Shown here in pieces: positions 25,321 through 36,580 of a stretch of 64,000 nt of DNA (position 1 is its first letter; each line of letters starts with the position of its first letter). The stretch covers positions 12,025,350-12,089,349 of the forward strand of contig OX442416.1 in assembly GCA_949361645.1 (NCBI GenBank). Direction: 5' to 3'. A program made the position numbers and the translations under genes. Under the pieces are notes generated by a model. That model did not search any database. It was not told the DNA's origin and saw nothing but the letters and a program-made list of their open reading frames with translations. The stretch comes from Spongilla lacustris (taxonomy: Eukaryota > Porifera > Demospongiae > Spongillida > Spongillidae).

Positions 25321-27009
25321 CCAGGGTCAATGAGCACTGTTATGGGGGCCCCATTGACCCTCCTGCTGGCAGTGAATGGTCTAATAACACCATATGTGGA
25401 AGGGCTGGTGGCTCCACTGGTTGTGCAGCGCTTTTGACTGGACTTGCAGTGTGAGGTTATTATGTTCAATTGCAGCTTGGGAGTTAATGGTTCCATTGGC
25501 TTGCTATGAGGAAGGCTAGTAGTTGTACTGTGTGGGGATGGTCCCATTAGCCCCCTCGTTCAGTGAAGGACAGGTAGTGGGAGGGGGTGTTGTGGGGACT
25601 GCTAAGTAATAAGTTCACTTGCGGTGAGGGCTAAACGTTCCACTGGTTCCATTGGTGGGGCATGTGTGATTCCATTGGTACATGTGCGTACATGCACATG
25701 TCCCCTGAAATTGTTGCATGGAGTTACTGACTCCATTTGCAGTGTGAGGGCTGCCTTCTCCACTGGCATTAAGTGGGGGCCACATTGATCCTCTGGTTGT
25801 GTGGCAGCTGGTGCTCCCTTGCTGGTAGTGAGGGGGTCAGGTTTTGCAGTATTGATTTCACTTGGGTTATTGGTTGGTTCCAAAGGTACGTAGTGTGTGA
25901 TTGCAGTGAAGGGGAGTGGTAGTTCTTGGCCCCATTGGCCCCTGGTCTGCTGACGCAACTTGCAGTAAAGGACAGGTAGTGAGAAGAGGGGGGGTGGGGG
26001 GGAGGGACGAGGGCTGGCACCAGTGTGTGGTGGGCCTGTTAAGTTGTTCTGGTACATGTCCCCTGACCAATGAGGAGGGTTGGTGGTTGTACTGTCCCAT
26101 TGGCTGATTGGCCCCTCTTTCATTGAAGGACGGGTAGTGGGGGCAAGTACATATACATGTAGTTCATGGCTCCCCTGAAATTTTTGGGGTTGCTGAATCC
26201 ATTTGCAGTGCAAGGGCTGGTTTCTCCACTGGCATTATTCTGGGAGCTCGATTAACCACTGTTTGTGTGGCAGCTGGTACTTCCTTGCTGGGCTCCATCT
26301 GTGAGAGGGCTCCACTGGTGTGGGCTGCTGTCTGGACTTGCAGTGTATACTGGTAGAGGGTTTAGCGGCTCCATTTGAAGTGAGCAGAGAGGGGCTGGTA
26401 GTTCTACTGTGCGAAGCTGGCCTTTCAGGCCCTTGTTTGTGTGGGGGCTGCTGACTCAACTTGGGGTGGCGTCATGACTGACACTGTGGAGGCTACCCCA
26501 TTGGCCCTGGGTAGCTGAGGGTGTTCTGTAAGAATGGTTCCTGGGCTGCTGACTGCAGTGTGAGGCTATTAAGTTCAGTTGCAGTGTAGACTTTACAGGT
26601 TCCGCTGCTATTGTTCATGAGCTTGCGGTGAGGGGCTGGTTGTTCTACTGTGTGGGGGGTCCCAGCTGACTCAACTTGCATTGAACGAAAGGGGGGGGGG
26701 GGGGGGGGGGGGGGAGGCCACTAGCGGAATGAGGGCTAATGGTTGATCTGTTAGTGAGGTCATCACATGTTGTTGGTACATGTAGTTCATGGCACCGCTG
26801 AAATGGTTGGGGATGCTGATTCCATTTACAGCCTGAGGGCTGGCATCTCCCTGGCATTATTGTGGGGGCTACATCCCTGCTGGCAGTGTGGAGGTCTGAT
26901 GATCTATCTGCGAGAGGGCTGTGTCTCCACTGGCATTGTGGACGCTAGCTCCATTGACCAGGTTAGCTGGTGGCTCCCTTACTGGAATTATGGGGCCTGT
27001 TAATTCCAC
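25321..27009 (-). repeat. FB1 tandem array, third inverted part
   Basis: Inverted-orientation array largely repeating 23350-24990 with an offset near 2 kb (compare 25602-26213 with 23500-24100). It contains a poly-G run at about 26691-26714. Confidence 0.8.
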
Positions 27010-27990
27010 TTGTTGGCTCCACTATTTGGAATGTGAGGCTATTATTAATAATTTAAATTGCAGCATGGGGCTTAATGGTTCCAAAGGTATATAGTGTGCA
27101 CTTGCAGTAAGGGGGCTTGTGGTTCTGCTGTGTGGGGATGGCCTCTTTGGCCCCAGGGCTGCTGAAGGAACTTGCAGTGAAGGGCCTAGCCCCATTAGCC
27201 CCTGGCTATGTGGGGGTGGGGCTGGTGGCTCTTTTGGTAATTTAGGGGCTGCTCACTCCCTATCACTAACACAACCACCATCTTCAGTGGTACGACCGCC
27301 ATCACTACCTTTCTCAATCTCTCCATCCTCGTCCAATGTATCTTGAATATCGATCGTCGTATTCGTACAGTTCTAACTCATCCGCCGACTGATTCAGTGA
27401 AACTCGACGAGCTCGCGTTCACTCGTGTTATACGTCACCATATCGTTTATCTACACCGAAAAACAACCGTAAGTCTATACTAACAAGCACTACAATTCAG
27501 CCGCCCGTTTGTTTGGTGACCTTATAGGTGTGGTTATCCCGCCCTATAGGAATAGTTGAATATTCATGCACTCCGGAGAATGGAAACTGTTCCGTGCACA
27601 TATAAAGGCGCGATTCGAGCGGGAAACGTGTACTTAATTTGCACAGCTGTTTCTCCGTAACGGATGGCATGAAAATTAACGAACAGAACAAATCAATAGG
27701 TATAGGACCTCCCTACCAACAAACCGAATTTGAAGCGATTTGATTACTCCTACCGAAAGTTATGGTGGGTTTGAACCCGGTGGGGTATCGGACGTTGCAA
27801 TACTGGCACGGAGTAAGTGCAAGACCCCAAATTATATTTTAGCATACAGAAATGGTGTAGTATGAAGTGCTGAAAATAGGAAGTCAAGAGCTCAAACCGT
27901 GTGGAAGATATAGCGCTTTGAATTGGATGTTATATATATAAATTCACAAGCATCAAAATCGCATAGAACGTTCCATATATATATATATAA
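27010..27990 (-). repeat. FB1 right outer arm
   Basis: Inverted partner of 14486-15410, carrying the same GGAGTAAGTGCAAGACCCC and CGAATTTGAAGCGATTTG blocks. It terminates CATAGAACGTTCCATATATA and abuts foldback element 2 across a TATAATTATA spacer. Confidence 0.88.
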
Positions 27991-27996
27991 TTATAT

Positions 27997-28700
27997 GGGA
28001 CAGTTTCCGACAAAATGGCCCTTCGTATATATATATAAAATGTTATAAAAATGCTTCTCTTTTGAATTGCTATATCTTCCGAACGGTTAACGCTATCAAC
28101 TTCCTATTTTCAACACTTCATACTACACCATTTCTCTATGGCAGAATACTTTTTGGGGTCTTGCACTTGCTCCGTGCCAGTATTGCAACGTCCGATACCC
28201 CTGTGGGTTCAAACCTGCCATAACTTTCTGTAGGAGTAATCAAATCGCTTCAAATTCGGTTTGTAGGTAGAGAGGTCGTATACCTATCGATTTGTTCTGT
28301 TCGTTAATTTTTATGTCATCCGTTACGGAGATACAGCGGCGCAAAGTTGCTACAAGTTTCCCGCTCGAATCGCGCCGTTGTACGTGCGTGACCCGCTTCC
28401 ATGCACCAAATACATGAATATGCAACTACTTCCTGTGGGCTGACACTTCGATAACTTATAGCCACACCTACTCTGCGCTGGATACGTGAATCCATCTCCC
28501 GGTCGGACTCACATGCAGTTGTTATACTATTCGATCCCTATTTCGTTATCTTCTGCGTACATAAACTTTATGGCGACGTCAACTGAAGACAAGATCATAA
28601 GAGTTTCAATCGGCGGACGTGAAGTTCGAGCGGTGCGAATACGACGATCGTGAGAAAGGTTACTAGATCTATGCTAGTACAGTGACGACGGTGGTCCCAT
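27997..28700 (+). repeat. FB2 left outer arm
   Basis: Non-satellite arm pairing with 41270-41963. Shares ordered blocks with the FB1 arms, such as CTTGCACTTGCTCCGTGCC and TAGGAGTAATCAAATCGC. The 61-codon frame at 28240-28425 is present in mirrored form at 41535-41720 with one residue different. Conservation of the DNA itself explains this, so I do not call a gene. Confidence 0.88.
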
Positions 28701-31700
28701 TTACACCGTGCACTTGTGTCTGTTGTGGGATAATATCCATGGTCCCCGTTGTGGGATCAAATCCATGGTCCATTTACATGTACATCCTGTACTTGTGTAG
28801 TTTGGGGTCAAATCCATGGTCCCATTTACACCCTGTACTTGTGTCTGTTTAGGGTCAAATGCATGGTCCGATTTACACACTGTAGGTGTATCAATTGTGG
28901 GGTCAAATCCATGGTCCTGTACTTGTGTCTGTTGTGGGGTCAAATGTATGATCCCATTTACACCCTGTACTTGAGTCTGTTTAGGGTCAAATCTATGATC
29001 CCATTTACACCAGCACTTGTGTCTGTTGTGGGGTCAAATCTATGGTCCCATTTACACCCTGTACTTGTGTCTATTGTGGGGTCAAATCCATGATCCCATG
29101 TACACCCTGTACTTGAGTATGCTCCATGGTTCCATTTACACCCTGTACTTGTGCCTGTTGTGGGGTCAAATCCATGGTCCCATTTACACCCTGTACTTGT
29201 GTCGATTGTGGGGTCAAATCCACGATCCATGGTTCCATTTACACCCTGTACTTGTGCCTGTTGTGGGGTCAAATCCATGGTCCCATTTACACCCTGTACT
29301 TGTGTCTATTGTGGGGTCAAATCCATGATCCATGGTTCCATTTACACCTTGTACTTGTGTCTGTTTTGGGGTCAAATCCATGGTCCCATTTACTCCCTGT
29401 ACGTGTGATCAAATCCATGGTCCCATTTACACCCAGCCTGTACTTGTGATCAAATCCATGGTCCCATTTACACCCTGTATTCGTGTGTGTTGTGGGGTCA
29501 AAACCATGGTTCCATTTACACCCTATACTTGGTCTGTTGTGAGATCTAATTCATGGTCGCATTTACACCCTGTACTTGTGTCTGTTGTGGGGTCAAACTC
29601 ATGCTCCCATTTACACCTAGAGCTTGTGTCTGTTGTGGGTTCAAATCCATGGTCCGATTTACACCCTGTACTTGTGATCAAATCCATGGTCCCATTTACA
29701 CACTGTACTTGTGTCTGTTGTGAGATCTAATCCATGGTCTCATTTAACCCTGTACTTGTGTCTGTTGTGGGGTCAAATGCATGGTTCCATTAACACCCTG
29801 TACTTTAGTCTGATTTAGGGTCAGATCTATGGTGCAATTTACACTCTAAACGTGTGTATGTTTTGGGGTCAAATCATTGGTCCCATTTACACCCTGTACT
29901 TGTTGTGTCTATTGTGGGATATACATGGTGTATGTGTCTGTTGTGGGATCAAATCCATGGTCCCATTTACACCCTGTACTTGTGTTTGTTGTGGGGTCAA
30001 ATCCATGGTCCTATTTACATCCTGTACTAGTGTCTATTGTGGGGTCAAATCCATGATTCCATTTGCTATACACCCTGTACTTGAGTATGCTGTGGGGTCA
30101 AATCCACGGTTCCATTTATACCCTGTACTTGTGTCTGTTTTAGGGTCAGATCCATGGTCCCATTTACACCCTAAACTTGTGTATGTTTTGGGGTCAAATC
30201 ATTGGTTCCATTTACACCCTGTGCTTGTGTCTATTGTGGGATATTTGTGTCTGTTGTGGGATCAAATTTACACACTGTACTTGTGTCTGTTGTGAGGTCA
30301 AATCCATGGTCCCATTTGCACCCTGTACTTGTGTCTATTGTGAGGTCAAATCCATGATCCCATTTACACCCTGTACTTGAGTATGCTGTAGGGTCAAATC
30401 CATGGTTCCATTTACACCCTGTTCTTTTGTCTGTTGTGGGGTCATATCCATGGTCTGCTTTACACCTTGTACTTGTGATCAAATCCATGGTCTGCTTTAC
30501 ACCTTGTACTTGTGATCAAATCCATGGTCTCATTTACACCCTGTATATGTGATCAAATCCTTGGTCCCATTTACACCCTGTATATGTGATCAAATCCTTG
30601 GTCCCATTTACACACTGTACTTGTGTCTGTTGTGAGATCTAATCCATGGTCCCATTTAACCCTGTACTTGTGTCTGTTGTGGGGTCAAATCCATGGTCTG
30701 CTTTACACCCTGTACTTGTGATCAAATCCATGGTCCCATTTACACCCTGTACTTGTGTATGCTGTGGGGTCAAATCCATGGTTCCATTTACACCCTGTAC
30801 TTAAATCTGTTTTAGGGTCAAATCTATATGGTCCCATTTACACCCTGTACTTGAGTCTGTTTAGGGTCAATTCATTGGTCCCATTTACACCCTGTACTTT
30901 TGTCTGTTGTGGGGTCAAATCCACGGTCCGATGTACTCCCTGTACTTGTGATCAAATCCATGGTCTCATTTACACCCTGTACTTGTGATCAAATCCATGG
31001 TCCAATTTACACCGTGTACTTGTGTCTGTTGTGGGGTCAAATGCATGGTCCCATTTACACCCTATACTTTTGTCTGTTTTGGGGTCGAATCCATGGTTCC
31101 ATTTAGACCCTGTACTTAAATCAGTTTTAGGGTCAAATCTATGGTCCCATTTACACCCTGTACTTGAGTCTGTTTAGGGTCAATTCATTGGTTCCATTTA
31201 CACCCTGTAAATTTGTCTGTTGTGGGGTCAAATCCATGGTCCGATGTACTCCCTGTACTTGTGATCTAATCCATGGTCCCATTTACACCCTGTACTTGTG
31301 ATCAAATCCATGGTCCCATTTACACCCTAAAAATCCATGTTCCCATTTACACCCTGTACTTGTGATCAAATCCATGGTCCCATTTACACCCTGTATTTGT
31401 GATCAAATCCATGGTCCCATTTACACCCTGTATTTGTGTCTGTTGTGGGGTCAAATGCATGGTCCCATTTACACCCTATCCTTTTGTCTGTTTTGGGGTC
31501 AAATCCATGGTCTGCTTTACACCCTGTACTTGTGATGAAATCCATGGTCCCATTTACACCCTGTACTTGTGTCTGTTGTGGGGTCAAATGCGTGATCTCA
31601 TTTACACCCTATACTTTTGTCTGTTTTGGGCTCAAATCCATGGTCTGCTTTACACCCTGTACTTGTGATGAAATCCATGGTCCCATTTACAACCTGTACT

Positions 31701-31795
31701 TTTGTCTGTTGTGGGGTCTAATTCATGCTCCCATTTATACTCTGTATGTGTATCTGTTGTGCGGTCAATTCATTGGTCCCATTTATACCCTGTAA
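28700..31795 (+). repeat. FB2 tandem array, left (48-base and 37-base units)
   Basis: Main unit 48 bases, containing TCAAATCCATGGTCCCATTT, ACACCCTGTACTTGTG and TCTGTTGTGGGG. Shorter units of 37 bases lack the TCTGTTGTGGGG part and read CTTGTGATCAAATCC. Roughly 60 copies. A 48-base period is 16 codons, so several frames stay open for long stretches with a Cys-rich repeat peptide; I treat these as artefacts. Confidence 0.93.
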
Positions 31796-32620
31796 TGGCC
31801 CTGGGTCTAACCAGGTCCGCTCCCTCACTGCAAGCGGACAGAACCATGTATTAATGCAAGTTACCTTAATAGCCCCACACTACATGTCCAGTTAGAACCA
31901 GTGCATGGGGCACATGCAGAAGGAGTTATCAAACTGCCAGCAAGGGAGGAATCAGGTACTAAAAAATCCTACAGGGTCATTGGGGGCCCCCACAATAATG
32001 CAGTTCTCACACTGCGATAGGAATCGGCGCCCCCCCCCCCCCATTCGCCCCCATGGCCCTATCTCCCACTACCTATCCTCCTTTACTGCAATTTGTATCC
32101 TTTACTATCCGAGGCCCAGGCCATCCCCTACTCAATAGCACTCTCAGTCTCCACACAACCAGCCCTCCCACCTAACCACCCACCCACCCCTAAACACCCC
32201 TCTTACATATGGTGTAATCAGACTGCCAACAGGCCGGAGATCTGCCAGCTGCCACATTACCAGGATTGAATGGGGTCGTCACAAAAGTAGACCTCAGCAT
32301 GTGGAGTGGAACCTTGAACTGGAGCCGGCCCCAAACACTGGGGCCAGCCACAAAGGCCCCCTATCCTAGCCCCACACAGTACTAACACCAGCTCATCACT
32401 GCAAATGCAATAGAAGCCACTACCTGTGAAACCATTAACCCCCACACTACAAGAGGACTTAATGGTAGGGGAACCATCAACTACAAGTGGAGTTACCAGC
32501 TCGCATTGGACAAATTGGAATACCACCATTGAAGCAGCCTCCATTTGTAGAGTGTACATACGTGCCTACGTTTTTCACTTCTCACATTTTGTGTTGTAGA
32601 TCTGAACTACTGTAGACATG
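31796..32620 (+). repeat. FB2 inner left arm
   Basis: Non-tandem segment pairing with 36580-37370, including CAAGGGAGGAATCAGGTACT and GGAGTTACCAGCTCGC. It carries a short poly-C (32033-32042) and a CCACCCACCC stretch. It ends where the mariner element begins. Confidence 0.8.
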
Positions 32621-32622
32621 TA

Positions 32623-35600
32623 CAGTGTTCCACACTTAAAGCTTCCAAATCCAAAAAATTTGGTTTTTTGCTTGTAACTTTTCAACCATATGAGTATAAA
32701 CAAAAAGGATGGGATATTCAGATTTAGCCATCGTTTCTGAGTAAGATGAACATATTTTTGTTCAATTATTAAGTGTAAACAACAACAGCATATTAATAAA
32801 TCATAAACGGTTTCAAGTACTATTTTGATCGATAATTCCCGTAAGGTAATTAGCTAAGCGTTCAAATTTGGGATTCTAATAGTGCTGTATGCTGTCTATC
32901 TTTCGTAGCTGTTCGTTGTCTTAAGTCGAGCCGGTTTGATAGATCGGTCCAGTTTTGTGATTTTTCGGGGGTACTTAAGCATATGCGATGGTTCGGTCGA
33001 ATTAGTTTGACTTAAGGTCTGAAATTTAGGGAACATGATTATAAAGTGCTAGTAGTATCTCTATATTTTTTAATATTTTCTGCACATCTGCGCAAATAAT
33101 GTAAAGCAATATTTGAAAGCGTAAAAGCTTACGAATTACATCCTTTTTTCAATACAAGCTCATTAAGTGACGTTTCACGTATTTCCTGTACACGTCACAC
33201 AACGCGGCGCTGCGCGTATAGCGCGCATAATATTACATGTACTTCTTAACACCATTAACGTACACCGGATAATGATGACATAAAAGCACAATTTCTACTA
33301 TATACACCAATAGCAGTACAGACTTCAGTCATCTTGCACTTGCACTCTTTCACAGCAAAAACTGCAACTTAACTGCTAGTAGTACTTACTCTTCTATGTG
33401 ATTTGTATACTTTAACTACTTTATCTACCTCACTTCCATCTGATCCATTTCTGTAAGCTTGCTCATAATCTCTACACTTTCTAAAAAATTTATAAATAAG
33501 TTCTTTGGAACAGCTTTCCAGTCCTTCAGGGACAATCTTCCTTAATGTATTAATCTTTCCATTTGCATAAGCTCTTGTATGCTTCTTTGCATGGCACCAA
33601 ACCCTTTCAATTGGACTTAGTTCACAATGGTATTTTGGAAAAAACAAGCACAGATGCCCACGTTGTTCTATATACTCTTCTAAAATCGACTTTTGTACTC
33701 GAAAATCATCAAATGTTTTCAATGTACTCCTCATCTTGTCTGCATTCATTCCCCTAGTGTCAATTCCTCTCTCCTGTAAAACCATTTTCATTCCCTTAGG
33801 TCTGCCATCCTCTAGTACCAAGTGTTGAATTTCACCATTCCAAACAGTGTCTCTTAAAATTGGTTGCTTGCCACCAACACCTACATTCATATTTTCAGCA
33901 TCAAGTTGATCATCAGCTACTTTTTTATGTGAAGGGGCATTGTCAAAAAGAAATAGTCCACGTGCATGAGGATACTTTGCTTCAAAAATTTTTACAGCAT
34001 TTTCCACTTGAATCATTAAACTATTGTTATTGAAATATCCATCTTTATGTACTTCTATCATTACACGAGCCTTGTTACCATTAAATTCTAAGTATCCATC
34101 ACATTCATCAATAAAGTCAGACACCATTATAGAATTTCCAAGGGATTTCTGCTTCAGCACACTTGTTTGACTATCACCCCAATAATATGACTGGTCGCAA
34201 TTTGCATAGAAGGTACTTTCATCATGCACTACTCTAATTAAAGGTCTTACATTAGCTGGACAAACTGGATGCAAATTGTCTGCTGTAATTGTTATTTTAT
34301 CCAGCTCAAATAAAGTACTTACAAATTCTCTTCTATGCTGAATAACATCCTGTCTTTCATGTCCATCAAAATAGACACCCTTTTGATGATGAACTTGACT
34401 AAATCCAAATGAGTGGAGCCATCTTCTTGCAGTCTCAGTAGATAGACTTTGGTTGTATTCTTTATTAACCCATTCAGAAAACATTCCTGTTGTTAAGTTT
34501 GGTTCTCCCTTCTTGCATGCATTACTTCTTATGTAGCTACAGGCATGCATTTTAAACTCTTCGTCATGGACTAGTGTTTCATATTTAGGAAATTCTCCCC
34601 TTTCTGATGAAAGAATGTATTCAACTTCCTTACTTGTAATGTCCTCATTGCCATGAGACAACACATTAAAAATACTTTGCATATATGACTGCATCCAACT
34701 TCTTATGGTACGATCAGAATAGCCGCTTACCTGTGAGGCTTTGATAGCTGCATCACATATACCCTCTCCCCAGTCCTTCATGGCAGTTCCCATCAGCACA
34801 ATACCTAACGCTTTTTGCAGCTCAAATGAAGCATTTTGTTCAATGAAACTCAGCAGGTAGTCCAGCCCTTTCTTGAACACCTCTTCGTGTTTTTTGAAAA
34901 TTACGTTTATTGTGCTTTCTGAACACGCTGAATCAGAGATTCGTTTCTTCTGTGAAGTAAAACAGCCTGTAATTGCCGCTAGTGAATTCACTTTGCAGGT
35001 ACGTTTGGCATTGTCGTTTGATGGAAAGGTTTGGTTTGCCCCCGCTTCTGCTATAACAGCCATCATGTCTCGCTTTCGTCTGCAAACAATCGAGCAGGTG
35101 GGTTGATCTATCACTACGTCTGTTTGGTTCTGAAAAGAACCCGTAGTACCAGTGGTAGCTGCAATCGACTCCGAATGATCGTCAACAAACGCCATTTTCT
35201 ATTCCAAGGAACGAATAAAAGACGTTAATTTGGCCGCTTGTACGTGACGTCAGATTTATCGCAGAATACGGAGGAAAACGCTCAATTAAATAAAATGACA
35301 AGAATTTAGAACTTTTTCACACTTGTAAAACTATTTGGGGTACTCAAATACGTGGGGGAAAAAATATAAAAAATATACTAATTATATAGGGTCTACGCTA
35401 CTATTTGTTTTCATTTTCAGACCTTAAGTCAAACTAATTCGACCGAACCATCGCATGTGCTTAAGTACCCCCGAAAAATCACAAAACTGGACCGATCTAC
35501 AAAACCGGCGCGACTTAAGACAACGAACAGATAAGAAAGAAAGATAGCACAGAGCACTATTAGAATCCCAAATTTGAACGCTTAGCTAATTACCTTTCAT

Positions 35601-35816
35601 GAGTTATCGATCAAAATAGTACTTGAAACCGTTTATGATTTATTAATATGCTATTGTTGTTTACACTTAATAATTGAACAAAAATATGTTCATCTTACTC
35701 AGAAACGATGGCTAAATCTGAATATCCCATCCTTTTTGTTTATACTCATATGGTTGAAAAGTTACAAGCAAAAAACCAAATTTTTTGGATTTGGAAGCTT
35801 TAAGTGTGGAACACTG
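32623..35816 (-). mobile_element. IS630-Tc1-mariner-type transposon with about 400-base terminal inverted repeats
   Basis: The element begins CAGTGTTCCACACTTAAAGC and ends GCTTTAAGTGTGGAACACTG, with TA immediately outside each end (32621-32622, 35817-35818). The terminal repeats are about 32623-33030 and 35413-35816. The mirror arm of FB2 retains the uninterrupted site CATGTACATGTCTAC at 36564-36578, with its TA at 36569-36570. So the insertion point and TA duplication are supported by an empty site in the same molecule. Confidence 0.92.
33369..35195 (-). CDS. Mariner-superfamily DDE transposase, 608 aa, single exon
   Basis: The complete frame starts ATG at 35195, inside the right terminal repeat boundary, and stops at 33369. 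The N-terminal region carries two probable helix-turn-helix segments (about 157-172, SGYSDRTIRSWMQS; about 251-265, LSTETARRWLHSFGF). The catalytic triad is D325 (VVHDESTFYANC), D418 (LFLFDNAPSHKK) and E530 (CELSPIERVWCHAK), the form typical of the IS630-Tc1-mariner group. The insert between the second Asp and Glu is far longer than in classic Tc1 or mariner (DD34E/D), a feature of a lineage common in sponges and some fungi (from memory of the family). It cuts and reinserts the element at TA. No stop or frameshift interrupts it, so it may be active. Confidence 0.92.
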   Translation of the reverse strand: MAFVDDHSESIAATTGTTGSFQNQTDVVIDQPTCSIVCRRKRDMMAVIAEAGANQTFPSNDNAKRTCKVNSLAAITGCFTSQKKRISDSACSESTINVIFKKHEEVFKKGLDYLLSFIEQNASFELQKALGIVLMGTAMKDWGEGICDAAIKASQVSGYSDRTIRSWMQSYMQSIFNVLSHGNEDITSKEVEYILSSERGEFPKYETLVHDEEFKMHACSYIRSNACKKGEPNLTTGMFSEWVNKEYNQSLSTETARRWLHSFGFSQVHHQKGVYFDGHERQDVIQHRREFVSTLFELDKITITADNLHPVCPANVRPLIRVVHDESTFYANCDQSYYWGDSQTSVLKQKSLGNSIMVSDFIDECDGYLEFNGNKARVMIEVHKDGYFNNNSLMIQVENAVKIFEAKYPHARGLFLFDNAPSHKKVADDQLDAENMNVGVGGKQPILRDTVWNGEIQHLVLEDGRPKGMKMVLQERGIDTRGMNADKMRSTLKTFDDFRVQKSILEEYIEQRGHLCLFFPKYHCELSPIERVWCHAKKHTRAYANGKINTLRKIVPEGLESCSKELIYKFFRKCRDYEQAYRNGSDGSEVDKVVKVYKSHRRVSTTSS

Positions 35817-35818
35817 TA

Positions 35819-36580
35819 CATGTTTGGGCATGTACAGAGTAAATTTTATCTGGTGTGGATGCTATTAGTGGTGAATATAGTTACCAGCTGCCCTATCGGT
35901 ACTGATTGCGGTGGGTCTGCACCCGTGGTTGATTTATATAGACAACCAAGGCGCCTTGCTCTGCCTACGCACTGGGAACTACGGTACTGTACGATCGCGA
36001 GTAGCAAAACACGTAAGTGCCATTTTGAATGTCACATGCATTGCATGCACAGTCACGTACAGCTACAATGTGGCACGATGAAGACATCAGAATTCATGAC
36101 CACACAAATGAAGTTAGCAGACCCTACACTGTCAGAGATGTCAACAGATCTAGATATTACCAGTGTAACCCAGTTTCACCTGTGCCCCACGGCCACTATA
36201 TACACTGGCACATACATTTTAGCAGATATACAACAGCCTAGGGCTAGGTATACGCAAGTACGTAGTTGATGGATCCATTACATTTGTAGGGTCTGCTAGC
36301 TCCACTTGTGTGGTAATGAATTCTGATGTCTTCATCGTGCCACATTGTAGCTGTGACTGTGCATGCAATTTATGTGACATTCAAAATGGCACTTACATGT
36401 TTTGCTACTCGCGTACAGTAGTTCCCAGTAGCAGTAAGGGCAAAACGCCCTCTGTTGTCTATATAAACCAACCACGGGTGCAGACCCACCGCAATCAGTA
36501 CCGATAGGGCAGATAACTATATTCACCACTAACAGCATCCACACCAGATAAAATTTACTCTGTACATGTACATGTCTACA
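35819..36580. repeat. FB2 core hairpin with mirrored TATATAAA motifs
   Basis: Arms 35825-36128 and 36287-36575 are inverted copies around a loop of roughly 155 bases. CTATATAAACC at 36459-36469 (plus) and its mirror at about 35932-35942 are each followed by a conserved GATAGGGCAG block. The same arrangement occurs once per core in FB1. It could be a pair of opposed promoters or recognition sites (inference). The open frames here (35736-36269, 36332-36721) are mirror images of each other and are not supported as genes. Confidence 0.7.

Larger units (their letters stand above)
14474..27990. mobile_element. Giant foldback element 1 (FB1), about 13.5 kb, composite
   Basis: The outer arms 14486-15410 and about 27010-27985 are inverted copies, ending in ATATATATGGAACGTTCTATG and its mirror within TA-rich DNA. 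Inside lie tandem arrays that switch orientation at two core segments (17460-17880 and 22320-22760). This gives two palindromes, with centres near 17903 and 22720. Long terminal inverted repeats built of tandem repeats around a unique core are the architecture of Drosophila Foldback-type elements. No transposase is encoded, so it would depend on a source elsewhere. The target duplication cannot be resolved because both ends sit in (TA)n. Confidence 0.8.

Noticed and set aside
14908..27346. Dozens of open frames of 60-200 codons in FB1, rich in Pro, Thr and Ser
   Set aside because: They follow the tandem repeat, appear on both strands and mirror one another across the palindromes; no domain or start context supports coding.
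28240..28425. Conserved 61-codon frame in FB2 arms (also 41535-41720)
   Set aside because: Conservation is explained by near-identity of the inverted arms; the related FB1 arms do not keep the same frame intact.
28700..31795. Possible CRISPR-like array
   Set aside because: Repeats are contiguous without unique spacers and the DNA is clearly eukaryotic.
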